Assembly (NCBI RefSeq): GCF_037975245.1
Contig: NC_092577.1
Coordinates: 12,433,013 to 12,497,012, forward strand
From: Apostichopus japonicus
Taxonomy: Eukaryota; Echinodermata; Holothuroidea; Aspidochirotida; Stichopodidae
DNA length: 64,000 nt
Direction: 5' to 3'
In this document: positions 1 to 50,520 of the stretch, in pieces
Position numbering within the stretch: position 1 is the stretch's first letter
Layout: each line of letters begins with the position of its first letter
Notes under the pieces: model-generated
What the model was told of the DNA's origin: nothing
Databases searched by the model: none
The model's input: the letters and a program-made list of their open reading frames with translations, nothing else
Position numbers and translations under genes: made by a program

Positions 1-118
1 TTTATTGCATTTAATTAGCCACATACTATGCCTTGGAGGTTATGTTTAAAACTTCAAACTCAATTTTCTTTTCAGAGGATATGTGTGCTTTATATACATT
101 TATATATATACTGCACAG

Positions 119-197
119 GTCAGTGACTATGTTAAAGCAGAAGCAGCAGTCCACTAGCAGAGCAGGGGCACTGTTGTACTTCCTTCAGAACAAACCT
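119..197 (+). CDS. Penultimate coding exon of an unidentified gene
   Basis: The exon is flanked by a CACAG acceptor and a perfect gtgagt donor. Read with one base carried over from the previous exon, it gives 26 open codons, including the stretch RAGALLYFLQNKP, and ends on a whole codon. That phase fits the exon at 1018, and the joined frame reaches a stop. The frame is also open back to another acceptor at 75 (TTTTCTTTTCAG), so the exon may begin at 76 instead. I do not recognise the protein. The earlier exons lie left of the window, so only its C-terminal end is visible. Confidence 0.55.
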
Positions 198-1017
198 GTG
201 AGTATTTTATGACAATATACTGTTTATTCCCTTGCTCAATGCTATATAAACACCCCTGCGTTTAGTGGAAAAGTTTTGGTTTTACAAAATTTGCTTGGCT
301 AAACAAAAATTGGCTTGTTATGTGGAAAAAAGTTTGTCTGGTGTATATTAAGGTTAGCATCATATCCACTGGGTCTTATGGCTCTTTTCCATTGGCGCTA
401 CTGAATGGTATAGGCACTGGCTCTATAATCATCATGGCTCAATGGAAGTGACTTGTATAGAGTAGGAAAAAACACTTATTATGGCAATGTGAAGCAGGAA
501 TAATTTATTCAGCACTGTCTGATTGGCAGCGATACTGACAAGAATGTGGAGCAAGGCGGAAAACCGGCAAAAAGGGAATTTAATAGGGGTGTTTGGGGGA
601 GAATGCCCATTGTGGTCACAATTGTAGTAAAGTGACATAATATTTTTAAATGTAAAGCCAACCAATATATATGCCATTTTTAGTAAGGAATAACAAAGAT
701 AGAGATGGAAAAACGGTTGACTTATGAACCCTTCAGGTGTCTGAGATGTACAATTATTGATACTGAAGGTACACTCTGCCAGTCTGTCCAGGGTTTGTAA
801 TAACCAAATTTTGTAAAGTTGTCTGTCAAAGGTTTGTGAATTTTTAGTGACATTCTAGGGAGATCATGTAAGAAGTTTAGTTTATGTAAAATTTTATTCT
901 CGTATGAATAAACTGGAAGTCTCATGGAATATTTAGATTGGCAGTTTGCCTAATGTTCAGATGTTAATTTAATAGTATGGAGTAAAATATACATATTTTT
1001 TTGTCATTTCTTTCTAG

Positions 1018-1134
1018 CTTGACACCAGCATTGATGCTACCGCTGCCGGAATAGATGGAAAGTATGTACAACTGTACATACTTTCACTCGGACCTGCCCA
1101 AAATCCGTCACAGTTCTTTATTTTTGGCGGATAG
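1018..1134 (+). CDS. Last coding exon of the unidentified gene, with stop codon
   Basis: A pyrimidine-rich acceptor (TTTCTTTCTAG) precedes a 38-codon open frame in phase 0, ending in TAG at 1132-1134. The peptide opens LDTSIDATAAGIDGK and ends FFIFGG. There is a GTATGT at 1061-1066 that could act as a donor, but the frame reads through it to the stop with coding-like residues (YVQLYILSLGP), so I treat this as the terminal exon. Family unknown. It lies about 6.3 kb upstream of the TPD52 start on the same strand. Bases 1135-1460 hold probable 3' UTR with nothing else recognisable. Confidence 0.55.
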   Translation, partial: LDTSIDATAAGIDGKYVQLYILSLGPAQNPSQFFIFGG

Positions 1135-1464
1135 AATTCCAATTCCTGCAGGAACAAGTAACAAGTGGATAGATTATTTAAAGCACATTACACATTTAAT
1201 GTGCATTATGCTTTGGCACTTTATCAATTCTGTGAATTTTTAGCTGCCTTTTTATATGGAGTGATTCCTGCTACGTCAGTAAAGGCACCATTGCGTAGCT
1301 TGGCATCTAACATTAAATTAATTTCTCCTAAGTAGCTTTTTAGAGTGGTGTTGCAAGTGTTTATTTGTATGCTGTATTTTCATTTTGATGTTGTGTCATG
1401 TAAACAATTGTTTTGTTTATTTAAACACCAGTACTATCGGTATTATAACTTAGTTTGGTACAAT

Positions 1465-2500
1465 TCTGAATTGTAATCCATCCATTGTCGGGTCAGTCAG
1501 TTTCCAAAAATGGTTCAATTATGAGAAACGAGTGTCAGAATGGTGTGGGCTGGTAAGAGATGGGGTTGGGAATAAGCAGCAGAAATGAAAACCCTGAAGG
1601 GTAGGTGGAGAGGTTGGGAGTATAAAAAATGTTGGGGTGACAAGAGGCTGGAGCTTGGAAGAAGGGCTTGGCCAAATGGCCTTTTCCAGTATTTGTCCAT
1701 TGTCGGTCACTTTCCAAGTGGCCTTTGCCAGTATCCGTCCATTGTCGGTCACTTTCCAAGTCGCCTATGCCAGCATCCGTTCATTGTTGGTCACTTTCCA
1801 AGGGGCCTTTGCCATTATTTTTTCTTTAAGTACAATTTAGTTTAATATTTTAAATTTCGTTATACCAATATCTGTATAATAAATAACTTGCCCTGTCATA
1901 ATTGGTTCGGGTTATTATTATATTTGCTACAACTGCTGCACATGGGTTTCACTTAAAAGTATTAATTTAAATTAAAACATAACAATTAATGTTTCAAGCC
2001 TTAGATTTTTAGGACACTATATAAAAATATTCCAGTTGTTAATATACATTATTTTTTATTGAGGAACTTGCCTTCTCTGTACATAAGTTGAGTGTAATCT
2101 GTTATCCGTCAATTGTAATCCGTTCATTGTCGGTCACTTTCCAAGTGGCCTTTTCCAGTATTCGTCCAGTGTCGGTCACTTTCCAATTGGCCTATGCCAG
2201 TATCCGTCCATTGTCGGTCCCTTTCCAAATGGCCTTTGCCAGCATCCGTTCATTGTTGGTCACTTTCCAAGTGGCCTTTGCCATTATTTTTTCTTGAAGT
2301 ACAATTTTAGTTTTACATTTTAATATTCTTTATATCGATATCTGTATGATAAACGAACTTGCCCTGTCATAATTGGTTCTGGTTATTATTATATTTGCAG
2401 CAACTGCTGCACATGGGTTTCACTTAAAGGTATGAATCTAAATAAAAACTAAATTAAAACTAAATAAAACTATAAAAATAAATGTTTCAATCCTTAAATT
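1465..2500. repeat. ~470-bp tandem duplication carrying a 42-bp minisatellite
   Basis: Two copies about 470 bp apart share a minisatellite block followed by an AT-rich tail (for example CCCTGTCATAATTGGTT at 1891 and 2362). The minisatellite unit is 42 bp and contains TTGTCGGTCACTTTCC. There are three units at 1687-1812 and about four at 2114-2281. Because 42 is a multiple of three, the array opens several reading frames that code repeats of the same 14 residues; these are not genes. AATAAA at 1878-1883 lies inside the first copy and could serve as a poly(A) signal for the upstream gene. Confidence 0.85.
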
Positions 2501-3210
2501 GTTAGGACACAAAATAAATTAGTTATGGTCAAATTAGAAATTTCTGGTAAACTTGACCACTTTTATAGAGTTTGCATGTCAAATCGTCGGCACCGGAATT
2601 GCAACTTTAATTTTTGGAATATTTCATAACTAAAACTTTACATTTAATTTATTTTTGTAGTTTAGGTAAATAACCATTATTTAGACCTAAGATATCATAA
2701 ATAAAACCCAAGCAAACAAATTTAGCTTTTGTACTACTTTTTGTTTATATTTCTTAAAGGTATCCAAGAAAATAAATAAAGACAGTTTTAATACAGTTTT
2801 TAAACTTTTAACAGGTTTTTTGTTTTCTTATTTCCATAGTTAGTGGAATGTTCCCATGAATTATTGTTTTATTGTATATTGTAAAGCAAAATCTAAGTTA
2901 AAAATATGTAACTATCAACCTGCTTTTTTAACCAGTTGTTTCTAAAGTTATACTCCATTTAGGAATTTTTACAATTTTACGGGGAAATTTCCTTTAACCT
3001 GCCTGGAGAGCGACTGTAATCGTCCCAATTTAGTGCCTTTGGGCAGTTTTTTGACTGGCATATTGGACTATTAATCCCTGAATTAAAAGTATAAAATGAC
3101 GATATTCTGTCTAGCCACTTTTTTTTAAAGTCTAATTGAATAAAATAATTTAAACCTTATAGGCTGGATTCTAATCTAATTTGGCTTAATTTCAGTCTAA
3201 GAAAGGGTAA
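2501..3210. other. AT-rich intergenic DNA, nothing recognised
   Basis: This stretch is AT-rich and has no long frame, splice-flanked exon or clear repeat that I can see. Confidence 0.5.
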
Positions 3211-3214
3211 ATTC

Positions 3215-3390
3215 CAGTCCTGTTACACTGAAATCATTAAGTCTAGCTAGACTAAAAATCAGTCGTTTTACAGACTGAAAATTTTCAGTCCTTCCTTAGA
3301 CTGAATTTCAGTCTGAAGGAACTGGTCCCTCAGTTCGTCCGCTCTTAGACTGAAATTTCAGTCTATTAGACTGAAATTTCAGTCTATAAA
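3215..3390. repeat. Cluster of AGACTGAAATTTCAGTCT palindromes
   Basis: The motif CAGTCT/AGACTG recurs about a dozen times on both strands. At 3346-3365 and 3367-3386 the same perfect 20-bp palindrome (TAGACTGAAATTTCAGTCTA) occurs twice, one base apart. A related imperfect palindrome sits at 3273-3293. The cluster could form tandem cruciforms. It has no coding content. Confidence 0.8.
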
Positions 3391-3439
3391 TTTAAGAGAG
3401 TAAGACGAAGTTGTGTTACGCTTACCGGTACTCACACTC

Positions 3440-4364
3440 ACTGCTTCCAATTTTCACGGGGCGTGAAGACGCGGTTGGGGTGACAATGTGGTCTATAGCC
3501 AGGTGACGGGCCGAGGGTCCCCCAGCAATTACTAAAATTATTACACCTATATAGTATACGTGTGCATCGGACAGATCGACAAGTATGCATTGAAAAATGG
3601 GCAGATGCACGTTTCGGAGCCTTGGTAAATATTGGGGGGGCTTATCATGCATTTGCCCCCTCAACTTTTTCATTGGGGGGCTCAGCCCCCCCCCAAGCCC
3701 CCCCGGTTCCGCCGCCACTGCCTATACATGGTATCATAGGTGCGTGTCGGGTGACATTTTCGAATTCAACCTGTTTACTTTGTTTCGGCTCAGTGTTTTT
3801 TTCCTTCGCGTTTAACATTGTATTTTCGATTCAAAACTTTACAAACAAATATTTCAATATATGTTTGAAGCCTCAAAGTATATCTTAACCCATAAATCAG
3901 CTTCACTCCTTATTATCGCTATCATATTTGATATGGTTCCAAGTTCCCAAAGACTTCTTACAATCTCTTTATTATATTCAGTGGGGTAGGAAGGTACTTT
4001 TGAGTGGGGGGGGGGGGCTGAAGACTGATGGCCGGGAGAGGGGTCTAAGGGGAGGGGGTGTCCCCCTCTCCTTTGGAATTTTTTGCATTTCCAGGTAGCC
4101 TCAGATGCAATTTGGTGCAATATAGCACACTTCAACACCCACTCCATTTTGTAAACTTAATTTTGTATTTTCACCAGGCCTTAGATGCAATTTGGTGCTC
4201 CAAATGAGATTTTTATTCTCATTTGGAAATGAAAAAGGGGTTTTCTGACTTGCGAAGCGGGGGGGGGGGGGGGGCGGAATGATACTTCCGCCCCTCCACA
4301 TTTTTCACTGGGGGGGGGGGCTGGCACCCCCTCCCCCAGCCCCCGGTTCCTACGCCCTTGATTA
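3440..4364 (-). mobile_element. GC-rich transposon-like elements (two, adjacent)
   Basis: Read on the minus strand, two repeats start with similar termini: one near 3722 (GTGGCGGCGGAACCGGGGGGG) and one near 4362 (CAAGGGCGTAGGAACCGGGG). Each runs into long G or C homopolymers flanked by unique-looking sequence, the first containing AAAAAGTTGAGGGGGC and the second CCAAATTGCATCT twice. No transposase is present, so these look like non-autonomous DNA-transposon copies or fragments. The family assignment is inference; only the shared termini and G/C runs are seen directly. Confidence 0.5.
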
Positions 4365-4441
4365 TATTCATTATAGCTAGCTACGAAAGACAATATTTGT
4401 ACATTTGATGTATGTTGTGGAGTTGAGATATATTGCAAGAT

Positions 4442-4442
<1 letters not shown>

Positions 4443-4478
<36 letters not shown>
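4443..4478. repeat. (TA)n microsatellite
   Basis: An almost pure TA dinucleotide run of about 36 bp ends exactly where the next element begins with CAGGGGCGTATCCAGG. Confidence 0.95.
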
Positions 4479-4481
<3 letters not shown>

Positions 4482-5590
4482 GGGCGTATCCAGGATTTTC
4501 TAACCCGGGGGCGGGAATTACTATCTAAGCGTACAAGAAAATTTCTGGTTTTGAAACTCCCCAGATCACCGGAAATGGCACTTCTCGGGCTTGAAAATGA
4601 CCAACCAGATGTACACTTTTGCATGAGAACCTAGTATTTCCAAATAGTTTTTTTTTTCCATCCATACATAACCTTTTTCAAGATTGTCACCAGTCACACA
4701 TCATGTTCGACCTCATCGCATGTCATATGGATCATTGCTTTTGTAGGTGATTCCATGCCGCGGCCCACAATACCCGACAGCCCCACTTTTGAAGGTTTTA
4801 AGCCCATTATTTGTTCAGAATTTGAAAATTCACATTTCTCGTGAATAAACTCACTTCAAAACATTCCCATAATGTTGCAAAAAAATTCATCTATGGACAA
4901 CCAATACAGAAAAACCTCCTTGAACCCCTAACAGACCGGTCAAAATTGCACGAGAAGAGGGAAGTATGATGAAGAATGTTGGTCAGGAAATTTTCGAAAA
5001 TTCAGACATAGTTAATTTATTGGTGTACAAATATTAAAACCTTTTATAATGGCTATTATAAAACTTCGTTGAAGGAAATGAAAAAAATAGCAGATATTTC
5101 CGAAACCGAACACTACACAGATAGGCGTAAGAGGCGAGGGGGGGGGGGGCTGCAGATTGAATATTGAAAATTCGGGCAGTATGCTGAGAATGTTTCGGGC
5201 ACCTACTGAAAGAAAAATAAATTGCAATGATGTAGCTAAAGGAAATGAATAGTTTAAAAATGATCTCCTTGGTAATTAAAATAAAGTTCTAAGCTAGGCC
5301 GACTAATTCGCCATTACTAATGTAAAAGAGAGTTTTGACATAATTAGACCTCCATGCTTTTTTTCCATCTACATAGGACAATTCGTTGTTCATGAGCATC
5401 CCGCGGTATACTGCGCAGCTTTCACGGACCGTACACGGTACACGATAGCATGCGATGTAATAACTGATACTTGCTTATATTATATTGACATTAACGTTTT
5501 GAACGCGCGCGGAGCGCGCGAAAAATTTGGTTATATGTTTCGGGCAAGTCGTTACAGCTCCCCAAATCAAATTGGGCTCCTACGCCTTTG
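4479..5590 (+). mobile_element. Non-autonomous element with CAGGGGCGTA-like inverted ends
   Basis: The left end reads CAGGGGCGTATCCAGG. The right end, read on the other strand, is CAAAGGCGTAGGAGCCC, so the two ends are similar inverted repeats. The interior has no coding capacity. It includes a body segment (AAGCGTACAAGAAAAT ... GGAAATGGCACTT) that recurs in the next element at 5763-5914. Flanking bases show no clear target duplication, so the boundaries may join two insertions. Confidence 0.45.
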
Positions 5591-5689
5591 ACTAAACACA
5601 TAGACAGTTTTGAGGTTGTTCATCCTGGAACGCCATTTTTATGCTCACTGATATTATGTGATATCTGCTGTTTACTCTACAAATTTGAA

Positions 5690-6266
5690 CAGGCGTGTAG
5701 CGAGGAATTTGCCTTGGGAGGGGCGAAGCCTGTAGGCAAACTATCTAAGTGTAGCGCCACTATGAGTTGGCGCGAAGCGTTCAAGAAAATTTTGGCCGAA
5801 ATGCCTCCCAGATGGCTGGAAATGGCCCTACCCAGGACCATGGGTTGGCGCGAAGCGTACAAAAAAATTGGCCGAAAATGCCTCCAAGATCGCTGGAAAT
5901 GACACTTCCCAGGCCTTGTTAGTTGCATCTAAGCAATTTCTAGTTTGAAATCACTAGCGATATCATAAAAAAAAAATATGCTCGGAGGGGGGGGGGGGGG
6001 GTCGCCCTTCCCGAAATGCGTCATGTTCCCCGACGACTCGAGTCGAGTTCGAGACCAGCCACAGTTGGTTTCATTGTACAATTGTTTAAGGCGTTCATAC
6101 ACACAAACGCGTTATGATAGACCACATATAGTATATACATAGATACAATAGTACATAGAAACATCAAAAAAAAAAAAAAAAAAAATAGAAACATCAAAAA
6201 TGGAGTTGTCGGTGTAAGGGGTAGGGTGAGGCGCACGCCCCTTCCAAAATCCTCGATCCGTCACTG
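5690..6266 (+). mobile_element. Second element of the same family, with internal tandem repeat
   Basis: The left end is CAGGCGTGTAGCGAGGAATTT. The right end reversed is CAGTGACGGATCGAGGATTTT, a similar inverted repeat. A 78-bp tandem duplication at 5766-5914 (GTTGGCGCGAAGCGT ... CTGGAAATG) matches part of the preceding element. Short G and A homopolymers follow. An open frame over the left part (5588-5902) is repeat-derived and not supported as a gene. Confidence 0.5.
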
Positions 6267-6344
6267 GCTACACTGTGTATATAATAGGGAGCAGCGCTGT
6301 AATGATGTCACTGTTCCTCGTTCTATTCCAGGTGTCTTGGCGTT

Positions 6345-6481
6345 TTTCTTCTACTCTTTCCTTTTTCCCTTTTCTCTCTTTCTCCTCTTTTCCCCCTCTT
6401 TTCTCCCTTTTTCTTCTCTTTTTTTCTCTCCTCTTTTTCTTACCCGGGGGGCGCGCCCCCAACGCCCCCCCGGATACGCGC

Positions 6482-6484
<3 letters not shown>
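6345..6484 (-). mobile_element. Element end plus polypyrimidine tract
   Basis: A ~95-bp polypyrimidine tract (6345-6440) leads into GC-rich DNA ending, on the minus strand, in CAGGCGCGTATCCGGGGG. This is a third version of the terminus seen at 4479, and it again abuts a TA repeat. Confidence 0.45.

Positions 6485-6548
<64 letters not shown>
6485..6548. repeat. (AT)n microsatellite
   Basis: This is a pure AT run of about 64 bp. Frames through it encode only alternating I and Y and are not genes. Confidence 0.97.
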
Positions 6549-6551
<3 letters not shown>

Positions 6552-6599
6552 ATGAGCTATGCACCATAAATATATAGGACGTGTGTGTGTGCACATTGA

Positions 6600-7431
6600 A
6601 CTTATACAGTAACTACATTTGCCTGATTTCGACTTTTGTCCCCAGGGAGTTGATCTAGTGCTTCAATTTGAGCATAAAACCTTCCTTAACAACAGGTTTT
6701 AACTTTTATCCTTGAGCAGAGCCGTAGACAAATAGTTTAATTGGCATGCCTGGGCTATTTAGCAGTTGTCAGAACCACAAAACTGTGTTTACGTTTTGTA
6801 AAATAATTCTTGTTTATGAGTCTGCCACTGCCTTTCGGAGCAGCCGACTACACTAGTAGCAGTTTCATAGTCGTTCCGGTTTGTTGCAATCACCCAGAAC
6901 TCTTCCATGCATGAAATGAAAACGTCAATAGCGGATGTATTCTTATATGTGTTATGTCAGCGTAAACCATTGCTATAATCGCTGCCGTGTGCAAGGTGGC
7001 ATGTAACAGCAGAGTCAACTCTAACGACGTTTTCCTATATATTGGCTAATTTGAGTTTTCTAGCTCGTCAGGTCTCAATTGTTAATGAGCTGTGTTCCAA
7101 TCTCTCTGAAGAAAGAGAAGAGAATAAATAATAAGGCTTCATTAACAAGGGACCACATTCGATTTCTCTTCTACCAACCAGGGAATACTTATACAGATAT
7201 AGATAACCGTTGTCTGTGAGACTGTGACCCTCGACCACTGTTTGACCTTTTGAGCTTGAATGTGAAAAATAACAAGGATATCAACAGAACTACGTGTGCT
7301 AAGTAAGGCATCTCTTACACTAGTACTGTCATCGTAACTTACTGCAACTAGTAATAAAATCGCATAACTAGCCACCTTGTTTACCAAGAAAGAAAGAAAA
7401 AGTACTACAAAGAAGAAACAAATCAGTCATA
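6600..7431 (+). promoter_or_regulatory. Probable 5' flank and 5' UTR of TPD52
   Basis: This is unique-looking, less AT-rich sequence immediately before the TPD52 ATG. It holds the transcription start by position, but I see no decisive TATA box, initiator or CpG island, so neither the start site nor any 5' non-coding exon can be placed. The A/G-rich leader just before the ATG (7385-7425) is a reasonable 5' UTR. Confidence 0.35.
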
Positions 7432-46186
<38,755 letters not shown>

Positions 46187-47099
46187 ATGGTACCCCAAAG
46201 AAAAAAAAGGGGCATTTCTACTTCATGAATATTTATGAGGTAGCCCGTCGTCGACGGTCTACGTATCGTACGTACGGGGAGAGATGGCTCCTACAAGCTG
46301 ACATAATAGGTATGAATACATTCATCGATGAATTTAGGTTCGTGCAATTTGAGGAATCTCATCTGGTTTTGACTTTCTACGCAGCTACTGGGAACAGAAA
46401 TTAAGATTCCACTGTTGGTTTTTATGGAGTTTCATAGTCAAATCTGTATAAAAGCAGAATTCATTATTTCCGATTGTAATTAGCCACTTATTTTCCCTTT
46501 TATTGCTTCGTGCTGGACCAACCCTCTAGAATCGATAAAGGGGTCAATGCAATTTCATCCGTTTGTTTAACTTTGTCGTTAAGTGTTTTCTCTGTCGTTG
46601 AGATTTTGTCTTACAAATTCAGTTAATCTTTGCATTTTGGAATTATGTGCCAGATATTTCCGGCAGTAGAATAAAATGTCAGTGTTTCAAACTTTGTTTC
46701 TATCCAGAGTTTGCCTATACACACAGAAAAATTCTGGTATAGGAAAGAAAAAAAGTATCATAAAACTTCATGAAATTTTAATAGCTATTCAATTTCTTAA
46801 ATCCCCCCCCTCCCCCCAATAAAAAAAATGTGCAAATTTATTTTTATTAACCACTTTTTTTTTATGAAAAGTGGGAGTAATTACCTTCAGATGGGGACTT
46901 CTAACTGTAGATTTCACAATATGTATCTATTAATAGCAGAGTTTTGGACAACCTTAGATCCACCTGAACTAAAAAAAATCAGTTTCATACTTAAAAATGA
47001 TGAATGGACATTGGACAAAAAAATCTCCATTTTGGGATATTTGTTACTTCAACTACTCTCTATTAACGCAATTTCTTTTCCTATGGTGTTTTTTTTTTT

Positions 47100-47285
47100 T
47101 GGGGGGGGGAGGGGGGTAGATGTACAGTCAAAGGTTATGTCTTTGGTCAAATATGTAATTTATAAAATTAAAGTAGGAAGTGAATTGTTGTTTGTTTTGG
47201 CTGGGGGGGTGGGGTTAAATGTTCAGTCAAAGGTTACATGTGTCGTTAATATCTAATTTATAAAATTAAAGTACAAAGTGACTTT
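47100..47285. repeat. Tandem duplication of ~105 bp after G-rich runs
   Basis: CAGTCAAAGGTTA and TAATTTATAAAATTAAAGTA occur in the same order in both halves, each preceded by a T/G homopolymer. It is probably in the TPD52 3' UTR or just beyond. Confidence 0.75.
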
Positions 47286-47949
47286 TTTTATTTTTTTATT
47301 AAATTTCTGAAAAATGATTTATTTCTAACCAAATCCTTCATTATTTGTGTATTTAAAGTGAACATGTTTCAAAATGTTGTAAATGTTGTTGGGAAAAGTT
47401 TATCTTGGAACTAAATGTTCCATTAATTATTGAATGTGATTGGCTGTGTGGTTTTCTTCATGTTAAAGCACTGCTTTACTTATGCCTTCAGTAAAAGTCT
47501 GTGAAAGAATTAGAAGTAAAACTTGTATGACTTGTTACAGCGATGTACTTCATTTATTCTCTATCGTCAATGGACGGTGTGGCTCGCTAGAAATAAAGGT
47601 CAGGTTTGACTAGCAATGTTTCCAGGAACTGTACTACTTGAGGGGTTCCTTTTACAATGTACATATTAATAATCGGAATCAAATCTGTCTAGCCATTCAT
47701 GTTTGAATTCATTCTGTGGGAGTTTATAATGCCATTCCTGTACTGTATGTACTGTACACTATCTTGATATCATTGGTCGTATACACAGTCATAGTAGATA
47801 CTAGCTAAATTTTACGGTTATATTCTTTTGATACAAGGACACCAAGGAAGCGTTTAGATGCGGGGCAACTTAATAATCATCCTTGTGCAGTTTATTCTCT
47901 TCCCAGCGACACACCAAATAAATATATTGATTTTTAAAAAATGTAGCAT

Positions 47950-50280
47950 TTTGGATGAGGTTAACCTAGATGGGGAGGATGATATGAGAGGACAGAATAG
48001 AGTGGTATTAGCATTAGAATCAGATAAATATTAGGAACTGTTCAAACTGTCAGTACAAGTGCTCTGAAGCATGATAAGAGAGCACAGTTTAAAGTGGTAT
48101 TAGCAATGCAAACAAATTCCCAACTTGGCTTTCAGGTTCATACTTTTAATGTTTATTGCGCCCGTAAAGTCAGATTTCTTCATCAATTATATCAATTTGG
48201 TTGAATTAACAGCACCAAATTAGATTCTTCTGATTTTCAAGTACTTACATTTAGCTTCTTCGGTGTACAAGTCCCTATCTTGTTGAACACATACATCTGT
48301 TTAAAGATAAAATGCCTTCAAAAGACATTCCTATCAAAACAGTGTGTGTTTTTGTTGTTGGTTGTTTTTTTTTTGTTTATTTTATTCTATTTGGAACTTC
48401 CTAATTTTTGTGTCACAATTTGTCAAAAATCATATCAAACATTTTTATACTTTTGAAGTTCTAAAAATCTAGGTGACTTGTTGGTTTGATTAGAAAGCGA
48501 GGAGGGGGGGGGGGGGCAGGGGGAGCTTGTAGTTCTACAAAGTTGACATAGTTTTATAAACTCAGCCTGATAAGCTTAAAAAATTATTTCATTGGTCTAG
48601 AATCAAATGTTAGAATAGTGTAACTTCAACTTTTCAGTTACTCTTACTGGACGAGAGGGTTCAATTCCACTTCAATGGACAAACTTGTATATGTTAAATA
48701 TTATTTATTCTGTTCCTGTTTTGAGATTAAACTATTTAAATGTGAAATGTTTCTTCGTAGTTTAAAATGGAGCCGATCATTCCTGTTGCTTAATGTTAAA
48801 TGTATAATTAATATCTTTATCTGGAGAAAAAAAAAAGGAATTTTGATTCTTAATTAAATTAAAAAAGAATCAACTTTTGCATTATTTCAAAGCATTGTCA
48901 GTTCACCTTGTTGTTTTTAGTTACAGCTTGTCTACTGCCCTCTTCTTACTATTAAGTGCATTATTATCAAGAATTTATGATTAAAAACAAGAAAAAAGAA
49001 TAATAAATCAGCCTTATTTTTAAAACTTAGTTTGAAACTGACAAGACTTGAAAAAAATTGAGTTAATGCCTTGCATATAAAATATATGATTTTCAAAGAA
49101 GAATTTTGGTCTTTGTGTAGACTATTATTAATTTTTTTTTTCAGCAAAAAGTTTTGGTCATTTCTAAAGGTGTCTCAACTCAATTATTTAGTTTCCCAGG
49201 TGAACTTTTAGTTTCCTTTCATTAATTTTCAAAAGTTTAATAAACTCTCATGTTGAGTAAGCAAAAAACAAGCAAAAAGAAAAGAAAAAAAAGACTGTTT
49301 TGAGTTCGTTTACAGATACTAGTGGATTCTAAAAGCTGCGACGTTAGTGAATTCTCCAGTACAGTTTATATTTTACAGTGAAGTTATGCCATGTTTTTTA
49401 AAGTTTTCAGATGATCTCTATGTACGGTCTTAGCTAATCTGTTAATCAAAATCTTGTCAGTAGCAGTCTGAATGTTGAAGTAGCTTCATACTCACATTTA
49501 ATAGAGTAGCATTATTTTTACACAGTCAGCAGTCAATGGTGTATACACCCCTCCCCCTTACTCTCCCCTTCCCATCTGTAGCCCCCCGCCCCTTTCAAAC
49601 TCCCATATTTGGACTTGCCAATTTTTTTTTTTTTCGTGGTTAGATTTTGTATCGATCTGTCATTTACTCTTGTTCAATCTGTGGTACTTTTGATGTTATT
49701 ATTGAAATGTGTGTTTTTATAGCAATCTGCATTAGGTACTTATGGTGTATATGGGATTAATGCGTTTAAGTTTAAGAGAAAGTGAATGTTTGAAATTTCT
49801 CTGTGTATGTGGAAGAAGAAGATAGAACATTCCTCCATGGATGTAGCTAGAGTAGCCTTTGAGAAGTTGTTGTTTATCTTGTAAAAAATTATGAAGCATT
49901 CCTTTTTTCTCTTGTTGCCAGGTCTCTGTATCATTTAGTAACCATACAAATTTTTAAAAAGGTAATCTTTTGTGCCCTACCCCCCCCCCCCCAGCTCCCT
50001 CTTCAACTCTTGAGGTAACATCACTTCTAAGGCTCAGGTAACTGATCTTTTAGGTTACTCAAGTTTGAGACCTCTTATCATAACATCAAATGGTACCAAC
50101 ACTGCGCAGCTGTCACTTGTGTCATTAGTGAAATTGTATGAGATATTAAGATCACTTAATATTTACTATAATAAACATTGGTCTGGATTACCTATGGATG
50201 TTAAGGTAACTGAAGTATGTGATATCCCTCATAATATAATATGATACCATTACAAGCTAATGATACTGGTAACTGACCTC
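47950..50280. other. Convergent intergenic region, no gene seen
   Basis: AT-rich, with G and C homopolymer runs (48506, 49980). No splice-flanked coding segment is seen on either strand. Confidence 0.45.
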
Positions 50281-50289
50281 ATGAGTGTA

Positions 50290-50520
50290 TTACAGTATTG
50301 ATTAATGATATTGATTAATGATATTGATTAGTATTCCGGTTGACTAATGATATTGGTTAATGATATTAATTAATGATATTGATTATTGATTAGTATCAAG
50401 GTTGACTAATGATATTGATTAATGATATTGATTAGTGATATTGATTAGTGATATAGATAAATGATAATGATTAATGATCTTGATTAGTATTAAGGTAGAC
50501 TAATGATATTGATTACTTCA
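50290..50520. repeat. 12-bp satellite (TTAATGATATTG-type)
   Basis: About 18 diverged copies of a 12-bp unit are present. A longer-period punctuation, GATTAGTATTCCGGTTGACT or variants, comes three times, giving a higher-order structure. Confidence 0.88.

Noticed and set aside
5588-5902. 104-codon frame with repeated WREAFKK-like segments
   Set aside because: It is explained by the 78-bp tandem repeat inside a transposon-like element, whose relatives nearby are not open.
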